Assembly: GCA_035264885.1 (NCBI GenBank)
Contig: DATFPK010000087.1
Span: forward strand, 1-53,971
Origin: DATFPK01 sp035264885
GTDB taxonomy: Bacteria; Actinomycetota; Thermoleophilia; Solirubrobacterales; 70-9
Reading direction: 5' to 3'
Length of the DNA: 53,971 bases
Positions 42,616 through 50,740 of the stretch are shown here, piece after piece; within the stretch, counting starts at the first letter, position 1; the number at the start of each line of letters is the position of its first letter. The notes beneath the pieces are model-generated. The model saw nothing but the letters and a program-made list of their open reading frames with translations. It made no database searches and was not told the origin of the DNA. A program made the position numbers and the translations under genes.

Positions 42616-43968
42616 CTACTTGACGTGCACGCCCGAGATCGCGCGCGAGATGACCAGGCGCTGGATCTCCGAGGTGCCCTCGAAGATCGTGTAGATCTTG
42701 GCGTCGCGGTGCATCCGCTCGACCGGGAACTCGCGGGTGTAGCCGTTGCCGCCGAGGATCTGGATCGCGCGCTCGGTCGCCCAGACCGCGACCTCGCCGG
42801 CCTTGAGCTTCGACATCGAGCCCTCGGCGTTCTCGAACGGCAGGCCGTTGCGGCCCATCCAGGCGGCTCGCCAGACGAGCAGGCGGGCGGCGTCGATCTC
42901 GAGCTTCATGTCGGCGAGGGCGAAGGCGATCGCCTGGTTCTCGATGATCGGGCGGCCGAACTGGACGCGCTCCTTCGAGTAGTCGAGCGCGTACTCGTAG
43001 GCGGCGCGGGCGATGCCGAGTGCCTGTGCCCCGACCGTCGGGCGGCTCGCCTCGAAGGTCTGCATCGCCGCCTGCGACTTCCCCTTCTTGCCCTCGCGCA
43101 CCCGGGCCAGGCGCTCGTCGAGCTTCTCCTTTCCGCCCAGCAGGCAGGAGCCCGGGACGCGGCAGTCGTCGAGGTGGACGTCGGCGGTGTGCGACGCCCG
43201 CAGTCCGTGCTTCTTGACCTTCGCGCCCTGCTCGAGGCCCTTGGTGCCGGGCGGGACGATGAAGGCGGCGTGACCGCGGGAGCTCAGCTCGCGGTCGACG
43301 CTGGCGATCACGACGTGGACGTTGGCGATACCGCCGTTCGTCGCCCATGCCTTCTGACCGTTCAGGACCCACTCGTCCTTCGCCTCGTCGTACTTGGCGG
43401 TGGTGCGGATCGCCGAGACGTCGGAGCCGGCATCCGGCTCCGAGGAGCAGAAGGCGCCGACCTGCGGGTCCTCGGGGCTGCCGAAGCATTGTGGGATCCA
43501 CTCCCCCATCTGCTCCGGCGTCCCCTGGCCGAAGATCGCGGCGACCGCCAGGGACGTGCCCATGATCGCCATCCCGATGCCGGCGTCGCCCCAGAAGAGC
43601 TCCTCGTTGGCGATCGGCAGCGTCAGGCCCGACTCGTCGGCCCAGAACTGGCCGAGCGCCTCGAAGCCATAGAGGCCGATCTTGGCGGCCTCCTGGATCA
43701 CCGGCCAGGGAGTCTCCTCGCGCTCGTCCCACTCGGCCGCGGCGGGGCGGACCACCTGCTCGGCGAAGCCGTGGACCCAGTCGCGGATGTCCTCCTGGTC
43801 CTGGTTCAGTTTCATCGTGAACCCGGGCTCAGCGGCGACCCCATCCTCGCCGCCGGTGACCTCGGCGACCAGCTGCTCGGCGCTCTGCTCGGCGCCGGCC
43901 TCTACCTGCTCGGCGCTGGCCTCGACCGCCTCGGGGTCGTTCTGCGTCTGGATCTGGCTCTCGGTCAT
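42616..43968 (-). CDS. Acyl-CoA dehydrogenase
   Basis: A flavoprotein that introduces a trans double bond into acyl-CoA in beta-oxidation. The 450-aa protein has an unusual acidic N-terminal extension of about 50 residues (MTESQIQTQNDPEAVEASAE, then QVEAGAEQSAEQL), then the standard fold: CSSEPDAGSDVSAIRTTAKY, FGRPIIENQAIAFALADMKL and AIQILGGNGYTREFPVERMH with YTIFEGTSEIQRLVISRAI. GGAG lies 6 nt before the ATG at 43968; the longer frame to 44088 is rejected. The substrate chain length cannot be read from the sequence. The divergent VOC gene shares its 76-bp promoter region, which holds a TTACA-N8-TGTAA palindrome. Confidence 0.93.
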   Translation of the reverse strand: MTESQIQTQNDPEAVEASAEQVEAGAEQSAEQLVAEVTGGEDGVAAEPGFTMKLNQDQEDIRDWVHGFAEQVVRPAAAEWDEREETPWPVIQEAAKIGLYGFEALGQFWADESGLTLPIANEELFWGDAGIGMAIMGTSLAVAAIFGQGTPEQMGEWIPQCFGSPEDPQVGAFCSSEPDAGSDVSAIRTTAKYDEAKDEWVLNGQKAWATNGGIANVHVVIASVDRELSSRGHAAFIVPPGTKGLEQGAKVKKHGLRASHTADVHLDDCRVPGSCLLGGKEKLDERLARVREGKKGKSQAAMQTFEASRPTVGAQALGIARAAYEYALDYSKERVQFGRPIIENQAIAFALADMKLEIDAARLLVWRAAWMGRNGLPFENAEGSMSKLKAGEVAVWATERAIQILGGNGYTREFPVERMHRDAKIYTIFEGTSEIQRLVISRAISGVHVK

Positions 43969-44003
43969 AGCGTCTCCGTCTCGTTTTCTCGCTGCCGCGA
44001 AGA

Positions 44004-44021
44004 TTACACAGAATGATGTAA
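44004..44021. promoter_or_regulatory. Palindromic operator candidate, TTACA-N8-TGTAA
   Basis: Exact 5-bp half sites TTACA and TGTAA are separated by 8 nt, midway between the divergent acyl-CoA dehydrogenase and VOC genes. The AT-rich block stands out in the GC-rich background. The form suits a TetR-type fatty-acid regulator; which protein binds is unknown and none is encoded next to it. Confidence 0.5.
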
Positions 44022-44044
44022 CGGTTCTCCGGTTCAATCCGCCC

Positions 44045-44521
44045 ATGGAGAACGCCGACGCACCGCCGGCCCGGCTGGTCGGCATCAACCACGTGGCGCT
44101 CGAGGTCGGCGACCTCGAGGAGGCACTGGGCCTCTACCACCGGCTCTTCTCCTTCGAGCTGCGCGGCCGGGTGCCCGGGATGGCCTTCCTCGACATCGGG
44201 GACCAGTTCCTGGCCCTGAGCGACGGTCGCTCCGGCCCGCCCGACGCCGACCGGCACTTCGGCCTCGTCGTCGACGACCGCGAAGCGGTCCGGAGCGCGG
44301 TCGAGCGCGAGGGGCTGCACGTGACGAGATCCGAGCCCGGCGGGGCTCTCGACTTCCGCGACCCCTGGGGCAACCTCATCCAGGTCGTCGACTACCGGCA
44401 GATCCAGTTCGAGCGGACCGCGGGGGTCAAGCGGGCGCTCGGGATCGAGAACCTGGAGAAGACGGAGCGGGCCCGGCGCGAGATCGAGGAGAAGGGGCTG
44501 AGCGGGCCCCAGCGCCCCTAG
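44045..44521 (+). CDS. VOC (glyoxalase/bleomycin resistance) family protein
   Basis: The 158-aa protein has a single VOC domain: LVGINHVALEVGDLEEALGL, YHRLFSFELRGRVPGMAFLD, then HFGLVVDDREAVRSAVEREG and ALDFRDPWGNLIQVVDYRQI. Potential metal ligands (His, Glu, Asp at the usual strand ends) are present. A C-terminal basic helix (KRALGIENLEKTERARREIE) follows. No substrate is known. ATG at 44045 follows TTCAAT by 6 nt, weakly like a -10 box. Its stop interlocks with the neighbouring Cys-rich gene (CTAG, 44518-44521). Confidence 0.85.
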   Translation: MENADAPPARLVGINHVALEVGDLEEALGLYHRLFSFELRGRVPGMAFLDIGDQFLALSDGRSGPPDADRHFGLVVDDREAVRSAVEREGLHVTRSEPGGALDFRDPWGNLIQVVDYRQIQFERTAGVKRALGIENLEKTERARREIEEKGLSGPQRP

Positions 44522-44937
44522 AGCGCTCCGGGCTCGGCGCCCTCGGCCAGGACGTTGCGGAGGTCGAAGGCCCGGATTCCCTCGGGCCCCTGGTCGGTGC
44601 AATCGAAGAACCGGGGGTTGACGCAGTCGTAGGCCGGCCCGGTGCCCTCGTAGGCCCGCTCGACCGAGAACTGGCATTGGGGCAGCGGTGAGCCGGTCAT
44701 CTTGACGCCGCCGAAACCACCGGGCGCGAGAACCGCGGACAGCTGCACCTCGGCACCGAAGACCTCTTGCATGCAGCCCAGGTACTGCTCCCCGTTGAGC
44801 ATGTCGACGTACGTGTAGAGGTAGCTGCAGCCCATCTCGACGCAGCCGCGCGGCTCGACAAGCTTGTCGCAGAAGGACCGGCAGCGGCGGCATTCGCCGT
44901 CGCGCGCGGCTCTCTCCTCTCGCCTGGTTGCCGGCAT
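44518..44937 (-). CDS. Conserved Cys-rich protein of unknown function
   Basis: The 139-aa protein has nine Cys residues. Most are in the first half: DGECRRCRSFCDKLVEPRGC, VEMGCSYLYTYVD and EQYLGCMQEVFG, then MTGSPLPQCQFSVERAYEG, AYDCVNPRFFDCTDQ. The first five (CxxCxxxC...C....C) could bind zinc or an iron-sulfur cluster; the sequence shows the Cys, not the metal. No signal peptide is visible (basic start MPATRREERAARDGE), so it is probably cytosolic. It has the look of a family-wide protein but I cannot name a family. Confidence 0.72.
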   Translation of the reverse strand: MPATRREERAARDGECRRCRSFCDKLVEPRGCVEMGCSYLYTYVDMLNGEQYLGCMQEVFGAEVQLSAVLAPGGFGGVKMTGSPLPQCQFSVERAYEGTGPAYDCVNPRFFDCTDQGPEGIRAFDLRNVLAEGAEPGAL

Positions 44938-44976
44938 CGCTTCAGTCTAGGAGCACTGCCTGCCCGACGGAAGGGC

Positions 44977-47900
44977 TCAGGCAGCCATCACTCCGGGACC
45001 GAGGAGGCCGTCGAGCTCCGCCCGCAGGCCGCTCGAAGGGCGGACCCGGTATTCGGACCCGAACCGCAGCTTCCGCGGTCCCCCCCGGGTGTCCATGACC
45101 AGCTGCACCTCGGTGTCCCCCTTGAAGTGCTCGAAGACGCCCTTGAGCTCCTCGACCAGCGTCGGCCGGAAGTCGGCCGCGTTGATCCGCAGGACCAGAG
45201 GCCCGACCGGGACGGCCGGCGTCGCGGCGGCGCGAGCGATCTCTGCCTGGTCGGGCTCGAACCTCTCAGCCTCCTGGACCACCAGCTTGGTCTCGCCCCG
45301 CTCCTTGTGGTCGACCCGCCCTCGGACCACGACGACCTCGTCGGGGCCGATGACCTGGGCGCTCTCTGCCTGGTCGGCCTTGAAGACCAGCATCTCGACC
45401 GACCCCTCGACGTCGTCGAGCGTCGCGAACATCATCTGGCTGCCGCTCTTGGTCCGGATCTTCTTGCACTCCGTGACGAGGCCGCCGACCGTGACCCAGG
45501 CGCCGTCCGGCTTGTCCTCGAGCGCCGAGAGCGGACAGTCGACGCGAGCTCGCAGCGCCTCTCGCACCTCGGAGAGAGGGTGCGAGGAGAGGTAGGTGCC
45601 GAGCGTCTCCTTCTCCATCGCCAGCAGCTCCCGCCGCTCGAACTCGGCGGCGGGAATCGGCGGACGGTGGACCGACGCCTGGGCCCCGGCCGCGCTCTCG
45701 AGATCGCCGAAGTCGAAGATCGACCCCTGTCCCATCATCGCGTCCTCCTGGGACTTCTGGCCGGCCGCCTGGGCGGAGGGCAGGACCTCGAGCATGCCGC
45801 GGCGGCTGGCGTCGGTCGAATCGAGCGCACCGCATTTGATCAGGCACTCGATCGCCCGCTTGTTGACCGCCCGCGTGTCGACCCGGTCGCAGAAGTCCCA
45901 CAGCGTTCGGAACGGGCCCTCGTCCCTGGCTCGGAGGATCGCCTCGACCGCGGCGTGACCGACGTTCTTGACCGCGTCGAGGCCGAAGCGGATCGCCCTC
46001 TCGCTGACGACGAAACCGTGGTCGGAGGAGTTGACGTCGGGCGGCAGGACTTCGATCCCCATCTCCTCGCAGCGGTTGACGAAGAACGGGACCTTGTCCT
46101 TGGTGTTCATGACCGAGGAGATCACCGCGGCCATGTACTCGGCCGGGAAGTTGGCCTTGAGGTAGGCCGTCCGGTAGGCGATCAGCGCGTAGCAGGCGGC
46201 ATGCGACTTGTTGAACGAGTAGTCGGCGGCGGCCTCCATCAGCGACCAGAGGTGCTCGGCGACCCGCCGCTCGGTCCCCGACTCGGCCATTCCGTCGAGG
46301 AAGTCGCCCTTCATCGTCGCCATCAGGTCGCGCTTCTTCTTGCCGACCGCCTTGCGCAGGTCGTCCGCCTTGGCCGGGCTGAAGCCGGCCATCCGCTTGG
46401 CGATCTCCATGAGCTGCTCCTGGTAGAGGACGCAGCCGTAGGTCGGCTCGGTGATCGGGCGCAGCCGCTCGTCCGGGTAGCGGATGGTCGCGGGGTCGCG
46501 CTTGCCGCGGGCGTACTCGGGGATGTAGCGCATCGCCCCGGGCCGGTAGAGGGAGACGAGGGCGACGATGTCGTCGAACTCGGTCGGGCGAACCTTCTTC
46601 ATCGCCTCGCGCATGCCCTCGGACTCGAGCTGAAAGACGCCGGTCGAGTCGCCGCGGGCGAGCATCTCGAACGTGGTCGCGTCGTCCATCGGGATCGACC
46701 CGATGTCGAGGTCGCTCCCGCGGGATCGGCGGATGATCTCGACCGCGTCCTCGATCACGTCGAGGTTGCGCAGGCCGAGGAAGTCCATCTTCAGCAGGCC
46801 CATCTCCTCGATCGGCCCCATCGAGTACTGCGTGACGATCTTGTAGGAGCGCTCGGCCTTGCCGTTGCCGTTGCCGGCCGGCGCGCTGCGGTCCTCGGCG
46901 AGCTGAAGCGGCACGATCTCCTGGAGGGGGCGGTCGGCGATCACGACCGCGGCGGCGTGGATCGAGTTGTTGCGGATGATCCCCTCGAGGCCCTGGGCGA
47001 CGTCGAGGATCCGCTTCGCGTCGGGGTCGGAGTCGTAGGTGCGCTTCAGGTCCTCGCCTGGCTTGAGGCAGTCGGCGAACTTCGGGTTGCGGCCGAGGAC
47101 CGGCTCCGGGATCAGCTTCGCGAGCCGGTCGCCGGTCGCGTAGTCGAAGCCGAGGACCCGGGCGGCGTCGCGGGTGGCCGCCCGCGGCGCCATCTTGCCG
47201 AAGGTGATGATCTGGGCGACCGACTCGCGTCCGTACTTCTCGGCCACGTAGCGGATCACCTGCTCGCGGCCGCGGACCGAGAAGTCGATGTCGATGTCCG
47301 GCATCGACTTGCGCCCCGGATTGAGGAAGCGCTCGAACAGGAGGTCGTTGGCGAGCGGGTCGAGGTCGGTGATGTTGAGGCTGTAGGAGACGATCGAGCC
47401 GGCCGCGGAGCCGCGGCCGGGGCCGACCGCGATCCCGTTCTCCTTCGCGTAGCGGACGAAGTCCCAGACGATCAGGAAATAGGACGAGAAGCCCATGTCC
47501 TCGATCACCCCGAGCTCGAACTCGAGCCGCTCGACCGCCTCGGCCGGCGGCGGGTCCCCGTAGCGGGCCCGCAGCCCCTCGGCGGCGATCCGGCGCAGCA
47601 TCGACTCAGGCTCCTCCCCGTCGGGGGCCGGATAGCGCGGCAGGAGCAGGTTGCCGAGCGCGATCTCGACGTCGCAGCGCTCGCCGATCTCACGGGTCAT
47701 CGGCACCGCCTCGGGCCACTCGGCGAAGGCGGCGTCCATCTCATCACTCGACTTGAGGAAGAACTCGTTGGTGTCGAAGGTGAGCTTCGGCGCCTCGAGG
47801 GTCGACTTGGTCTGGACGCAGAGCAGCGCCGCGTGATTGTCGTAGTCCTCGCGGTGCAGGTAGTGGACGTCGGCCGTCGCGACGAGGGGGCGGCCGACCT

Positions 47901-48489
47901 CCTTCGCGTAGCGGACGATCCCCTCGTTCGCCTTCTCCTGCTCGGGGATCCCGTTCTTCTGGACCTCCATGTAGACCTGCTCGGGGCCGAAGGCGGAGAT
48001 CAGGTCGTCGAGGTGGGCGCGGGCGTCGTCGGGCCGCCCCTCGACGAGGCGGCGGCAGAACCGCGACTGGAGGCAGCCGGTCAGGACGATCACGCCCTCG
48101 GAGTGGCGCGCCAGCATCTCCATGTCGACGTTCGCCTTGCCGCGCGAGAAACCCTCGAGGAAGCCGGCCGAGCTGAGCTCGACGAGGTTGCGGAAACCGA
48201 CCCCGTTCTCGGCCAGGAGGGTGAGGTGGTTGCGCTCGTAGCGGACCTGGCTCTTGGCCAGGGCGACGTCGTCGACGAGGTAGGCCTCGAGCCCGATGAT
48301 CGGCTTGATTCCCTGGCCCCGGCAGGCCTTGTAGAGGTCGATCGCGCCGTTCATAACGCCGTGGTCGGTTAGGCCGAGGGCGGGCATGCCGAGCTCGGCG
48401 GCGCGGGCCGCCATCGCGTCGATCTTGCACGCGCCATCCAGCAGCGAGTACTCGCTGTGGACGTGCAGGTGGACGGCGCCGTGGCTCAC
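44977..48489 (-). CDS. dnaE: DNA polymerase III alpha subunit
   Basis: DnaE is the replicative polymerase. The 1170-aa protein starts HLHVHSEYSLLDGACKIDAM, the PHP domain. The palm has RGSAAGSIVSYSLNITDLDP and the catalytic Asp pair in RKSMPDIDIDFSVRGREQVI; the fingers region contains YEQLMEIAKRMAGFSPAKAD-like sequence (LYQEQLMEIAKRMAGFSPAK) and AADYSFNKSHAACYALIAYR. The C-terminal OB-fold (TKSGSQMMFATLDDVEGSVE) is complete. The length matches the DnaE1 type. A GTG start at 48489 is used. A 3-codon ATG ORF (48497-48486) overlaps it (GTGA), significance unclear. Confidence 0.97.
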   Translation of the reverse strand: MSHGAVHLHVHSEYSLLDGACKIDAMAARAAELGMPALGLTDHGVMNGAIDLYKACRGQGIKPIIGLEAYLVDDVALAKSQVRYERNHLTLLAENGVGFRNLVELSSAGFLEGFSRGKANVDMEMLARHSEGVIVLTGCLQSRFCRRLVEGRPDDARAHLDDLISAFGPEQVYMEVQKNGIPEQEKANEGIVRYAKEVGRPLVATADVHYLHREDYDNHAALLCVQTKSTLEAPKLTFDTNEFFLKSSDEMDAAFAEWPEAVPMTREIGERCDVEIALGNLLLPRYPAPDGEEPESMLRRIAAEGLRARYGDPPPAEAVERLEFELGVIEDMGFSSYFLIVWDFVRYAKENGIAVGPGRGSAAGSIVSYSLNITDLDPLANDLLFERFLNPGRKSMPDIDIDFSVRGREQVIRYVAEKYGRESVAQIITFGKMAPRAATRDAARVLGFDYATGDRLAKLIPEPVLGRNPKFADCLKPGEDLKRTYDSDPDAKRILDVAQGLEGIIRNNSIHAAAVVIADRPLQEIVPLQLAEDRSAPAGNGNGKAERSYKIVTQYSMGPIEEMGLLKMDFLGLRNLDVIEDAVEIIRRSRGSDLDIGSIPMDDATTFEMLARGDSTGVFQLESEGMREAMKKVRPTEFDDIVALVSLYRPGAMRYIPEYARGKRDPATIRYPDERLRPITEPTYGCVLYQEQLMEIAKRMAGFSPAKADDLRKAVGKKKRDLMATMKGDFLDGMAESGTERRVAEHLWSLMEAAADYSFNKSHAACYALIAYRTAYLKANFPAEYMAAVISSVMNTKDKVPFFVNRCEEMGIEVLPPDVNSSDHGFVVSERAIRFGLDAVKNVGHAAVEAILRARDEGPFRTLWDFCDRVDTRAVNKRAIECLIKCGALDSTDASRRGMLEVLPSAQAAGQKSQEDAMMGQGSIFDFGDLESAAGAQASVHRPPIPAAEFERRELLAMEKETLGTYLSSHPLSEVREALRARVDCPLSALEDKPDGAWVTVGGLVTECKKIRTKSGSQMMFATLDDVEGSVEMLVFKADQAESAQVIGPDEVVVVRGRVDHKERGETKLVVQEAERFEPDQAEIARAAATPAVPVGPLVLRINAADFRPTLVEELKGVFEHFKGDTEVQLVMDTRGGPRKLRFGSEYRVRPSSGLRAELDGLLGPGVMAA

Positions 48490-48545
48490 GAAGCCATGTT
48501 TTCAATCGTCGTGGACGGTGCCCGAGCGCGATCCCGCTATGTGCG

Positions 48546-48728
48546 GGGACAGTCGCCGGCCGTCAGCCGCCAGTCGCCGGACTGCCGAACCCGAGCCTGG
48601 CGACTGCGGACAGCCGCCAGCCGTCAGCCGTCAGTCGCCGGACTGCCGAACCCGAGCCTGGCGACTGCGGACAGTCGCCAGCGGTCAGCCGCCAGTCGCC
48701 GGACTGCCGAACCCGAGCCTGGCGACTG
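48546..48728. repeat. Three tandem copies of a 61-bp hairpin-forming unit
   Basis: Units at 48546-48606, 48607-48667 and 48668-48728 are nearly identical. Each contains CAGTCGCC and GGCGACTG, 8-bp inverted arms separated by 20 nt (48571-48606, 48632-48667, 48693-48728), so each can form a hairpin. 61 is not a multiple of 3 and the region is not coding. It fills the intergenic gap between divergent dnaE and sixA; nothing else was found in 48490-48767 apart from these repeats and the sixA box. Confidence 0.85.
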
Positions 48729-48730
48729 GA

Positions 48731-48755
48731 GACTGGCGACTGGCGACTGGCGACT
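48731..48755. repeat. 3.5 copies of a 7-bp repeat (GACTGGC)
   Basis: GACTGGC repeats at 48731, 48738 and 48745, then GACT at 48752. It continues directly from the 61-bp array and runs into the sixA -10 box. Confidence 0.8.
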
Positions 48756-48760
48756 AGTCT
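48755..48760 (+). promoter_or_regulatory. -10 box for leaderless sixA transcript
   Basis: TAGTCT follows the last partial repeat and is followed by 7 nt and the GTG at 48768. The promoter spacer is made entirely of repeat sequence. Confidence 0.5.
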
Positions 48761-48767
48761 CCGCGCC

Positions 48768-49205
48768 GTGATCTACCTGCTGCGGCACGCCGAAGCCGAG
48801 GACGACGAGGGGAAGCCGGACGAGGAGCGGGAGCTGACCGAGAAGGGCCGGCGGCAGTCGGAGGCGGCGGGCCGGGCGCTGGCGGCGCTCGGCGTGGAGA
48901 TCGACGCCTGCCTGACCAGCCCTAAGGTGCGGGCGCGGGACACCGCGCGGATCGCCTGCGAGGCGCTCGGGGTCGAGCCGGAGGAGACGATCGACCTGAA
49001 GGGCGGCCCCTTCGACGCCCGCGACCTGGCCGAGGGCCGGGGCGAGGTGCTGCTGGTCGGCCACGAGCCCGACATGTCGAACGAGATCGCGCGCCTGACA
49101 GGCGGGCAGGTGAAGCTGAAGAAGGGCGGCCTTGCGATCGTCGAGGGCCGGCTCCTCCACGGCCTGCTGCGACCGGCCGAGCTGAAGCGGATCGCGGCCG
49201 GCTAG
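48768..49205 (+). CDS. sixA: Phosphohistidine phosphatase (SixA family)
   Basis: SixA-type histidine phosphatases remove phosphate from phosphohistidine residues or small metabolites. The 145-aa protein has IYLLRHAEAEDDEGKPDEER (catalytic RHA with Glu) and a second His in GEVLLVGHEPDMSNEIARLT. The Arg in SPKVRARDTARIAC completes the pocket. Length is typical for the family. GTG start with TAGTCT 7 nt before. Its stop interlocks with the next gene in the CTAG at 49202-49205. Confidence 0.9.
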   Translation: MIYLLRHAEAEDDEGKPDEERELTEKGRRQSEAAGRALAALGVEIDACLTSPKVRARDTARIACEALGVEPEETIDLKGGPFDARDLAEGRGEVLLVGHEPDMSNEIARLTGGQVKLKKGGLAIVEGRLLHGLLRPAELKRIAAG

Positions 49206-49414
49206 CGCGGGAGGCGGACCGGAGCCGGGTATGTGCCCGGCTCGATGGCGGCGGTGGGCGCCGCGGCCTGCGGCGGTGGCGCCAAGGTCAGCCGGCCCGG
49301 CTCCGGTTCACCCGGCCCCGGGGCGGCCGCCGCATAAGCCGCCGCCAGGACCGCCCCCACGGTGATCAGGAGGGCGGAGACCGGTCGTCCCCTCGAAAGC
49401 GGCGCTCCTTGCAC
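49202..49414 (-). CDS. Small exported or membrane-anchored protein
   Basis: The 70-aa product has a hydrophobic segment (SALLITVGAVLAAAYAAAAP, residues about 13-32) and a Pro-rich rest with no charged cluster. The GTG start at 49414 has no clear ribosome site. Support comes from the hydrophobic N-terminus and from the stop sharing CTAG with sixA, an arrangement seen at three other certain gene pairs here. Function unknown. Confidence 0.5.
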   Translation of the reverse strand: MQGAPLSRGRPVSALLITVGAVLAAAYAAAAPGPGEPEPGRLTLAPPPQAAAPTAAIEPGTYPAPVRLPR

Positions 49415-49474
49415 GGCCCGCAGCGTCCCGCTCCCGCGTGGGAGCAGCGTCTACGTGGCGTTTCCGGGGCGCCG

Positions 49475-50530
49475 CTAGCCGGCGCAGACCCAGGCACCGG
49501 GGCCCGAATCGGCCCAGATCTGCGCGGCGATCGAGTCCTGCTCCTCCTTGGAGGCCTGGTTGGGGGAGCCCGCGCCCCCGTAGAGATCCCAGGTCGAAGG
49601 CAGGATCTGGTAGGCGCCGCCGGCACCGCTGGAAGGGTTGAGAGCGCCGTAGTTGCCGCCGGACTCGCACATGACGATGTAGGCCGGGATCGACCAGGGG
49701 CCGCCCAGCCAGCGCGTCACCTCGGACTCGGCGGACTCCTGCGCCGCGTCAGCCGCGGCGGCGCGACGGGCGGCGGCCTCCCGGGCGGCCTCGATGTCAC
49801 CGACCCAGGAGTCGACGTTGGACTGCAGGGTCGCGATCGCCGCCGCCTGGCTCTGGGTGACCGCGGCGAGCTGAGCCGCGGCGCTCTCCGCGGCGGCGCG
49901 GGCGGCGGAGATCTGATCGCGGGCGGCGGCCAGGCGTTCGTTGTAGGCGTCGGCGCGGGCCTTCAGACGCTCGGTGATGTCGAGGCGGACGCGGACCGCG
50001 TCGCGGATCTGCTCGATCCGGCCGGCGAGCCGCTCGTCACCCTCCTCGACCATCCGCAGGTACTCCGAGCGGGTCACGAGGTCCTCGAAGTCGCCGGAGC
50101 CGAGGACGACGGAGGCGGTGTCGGGCACGCCGCCCTTGTACATCTCCACGAGCCTGCGGGCCAGGGCGACCCGGGCGCGGGCGAGACGGCGCCGCTCGAT
50201 GGCCAGTCGCCGGCGAGAGCCGGCGACCCGGTTGCCGAGCTCGGCCGCCCGTGCCTCGCCGACCGCCAGCAGGGCGCTCAGTTCCTGCTCGCGCGCGGCT
50301 GCCTCGGCGGCATTCTGCTGGGCGACGAGCAGCTCGGCATGCCGTTGCTCGAGCTGCGTCCCCAGCGCCTGCGCCTCGGCGCGGGCGTCGGCGACCCTCG
50401 CTTCGAGGGCCGAGATGTCGGTTGCCGAGGCGGACGGACCCGCCCAGAGGGCAAGCGCCGCGCAGGCGGCCAGCCCGACCGCGAAGGCGCGGCGGGAAAG
50501 CCTGGGTGATGTCTTGCTCGGGAAGGCCAT
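49475..50530 (-). CDS. Secreted coiled-coil protein with C-terminal Rpf/transglycosylase-like domain
   Basis: The 351-aa protein has a signal peptide (1-37, SRRAFAVGLAACAALALWAG), a long Ala/Arg/Glu-rich coiled coil (38-255) and a C-terminal lysozyme-like domain (about 272-351: PWSIPAYIVMCESGGNYGAL, SSGAGGAYQILPSTWDLYGG, and a closing Cys in GAWVCAG). The Glu in MCESGGNY matches the catalytic Glu of resuscitation-promoting factors, which hydrolyse peptidoglycan. Two Cys near the ends of the domain fit an Rpf-like disulphide. It is directly preceded by a c-di-AMP riboswitch, a common setting for such genes. The AAGGAG is immediately before the ATG, closer than usual. Confidence 0.88.
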   Translation of the reverse strand: MAFPSKTSPRLSRRAFAVGLAACAALALWAGPSASATDISALEARVADARAEAQALGTQLEQRHAELLVAQQNAAEAAAREQELSALLAVGEARAAELGNRVAGSRRRLAIERRRLARARVALARRLVEMYKGGVPDTASVVLGSGDFEDLVTRSEYLRMVEEGDERLAGRIEQIRDAVRVRLDITERLKARADAYNERLAAARDQISAARAAAESAAAQLAAVTQSQAAAIATLQSNVDSWVGDIEAAREAAARRAAAADAAQESAESEVTRWLGGPWSIPAYIVMCESGGNYGALNPSSGAGGAYQILPSTWDLYGGAGSPNQASKEEQDSIAAQIWADSGPGAWVCAG

Positions 50531-50680
50531 CTCCTTCGGCGCCTACGAGGTCAGCTGTCGGGCTCGCGCCGAAGGAGTGGCGCTACGCGTCTGCGATTCG
50601 CCCCCGCGGTCGGCCGGCGGCCGGCGACCGCTCCGGGTCCCCCGCTCCCCGGCCAGACCGGGGACTAGGCGCGCGCAACG
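50531..50680 (-). ncRNA. Cyclic di-AMP (ydaO/yuaA) riboswitch
   Basis: On the minus strand the leader contains the ydaO consensus blocks in order: AGCGGGGGACCC, a variable GC-rich stem, GGGGGCGAATCGCAGACGCG, and then AGCCCGACAGCTGACCTCGTAG before GCGCCGAAGGAG and the ATG. The last segment (CCCGACAGCTGACCTCGTAGGCG in parts) is the most diagnostic. Positions 50566-50577 (CTCCTTCGGCGC read on minus) pair over 12 bp with 50531-50542, which covers the ribosome-binding site. This suggests control at translation initiation. The 5' boundary is approximate; a computed alignment to the family model is needed to fix it. Confidence 0.85.
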
Positions 50681-50740
50681 CTAACGAAGCCCCTGCAAAT
50701 CCCCGCAAGGTTGTCCATAACCCGCAACGGATCTTGCGCT

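Noticed and set aside
44024..44044. tRNA T-arm-like GGTTCAATCC
   Set aside because: The flanking bases do not pair into a T stem, and no acceptor, D or anticodon arm surrounds it.
44767..48372. 1201-residue open frame antisense to dnaE
   Set aside because: dnaE is certain on the other strand; long antisense frames are normal at this GC content. No domain is recognisable in the antisense translation.
48486..48497. Three-codon ATG ORF overlapping the dnaE GTG
   Set aside because: It has neither a -10 box at 6-7 nt nor a Shine-Dalgarno and is too short to assess.
48546..48728. CRISPR array
   Set aside because: The 61-bp units are directly adjacent with no unique spacers and there are no cas genes.
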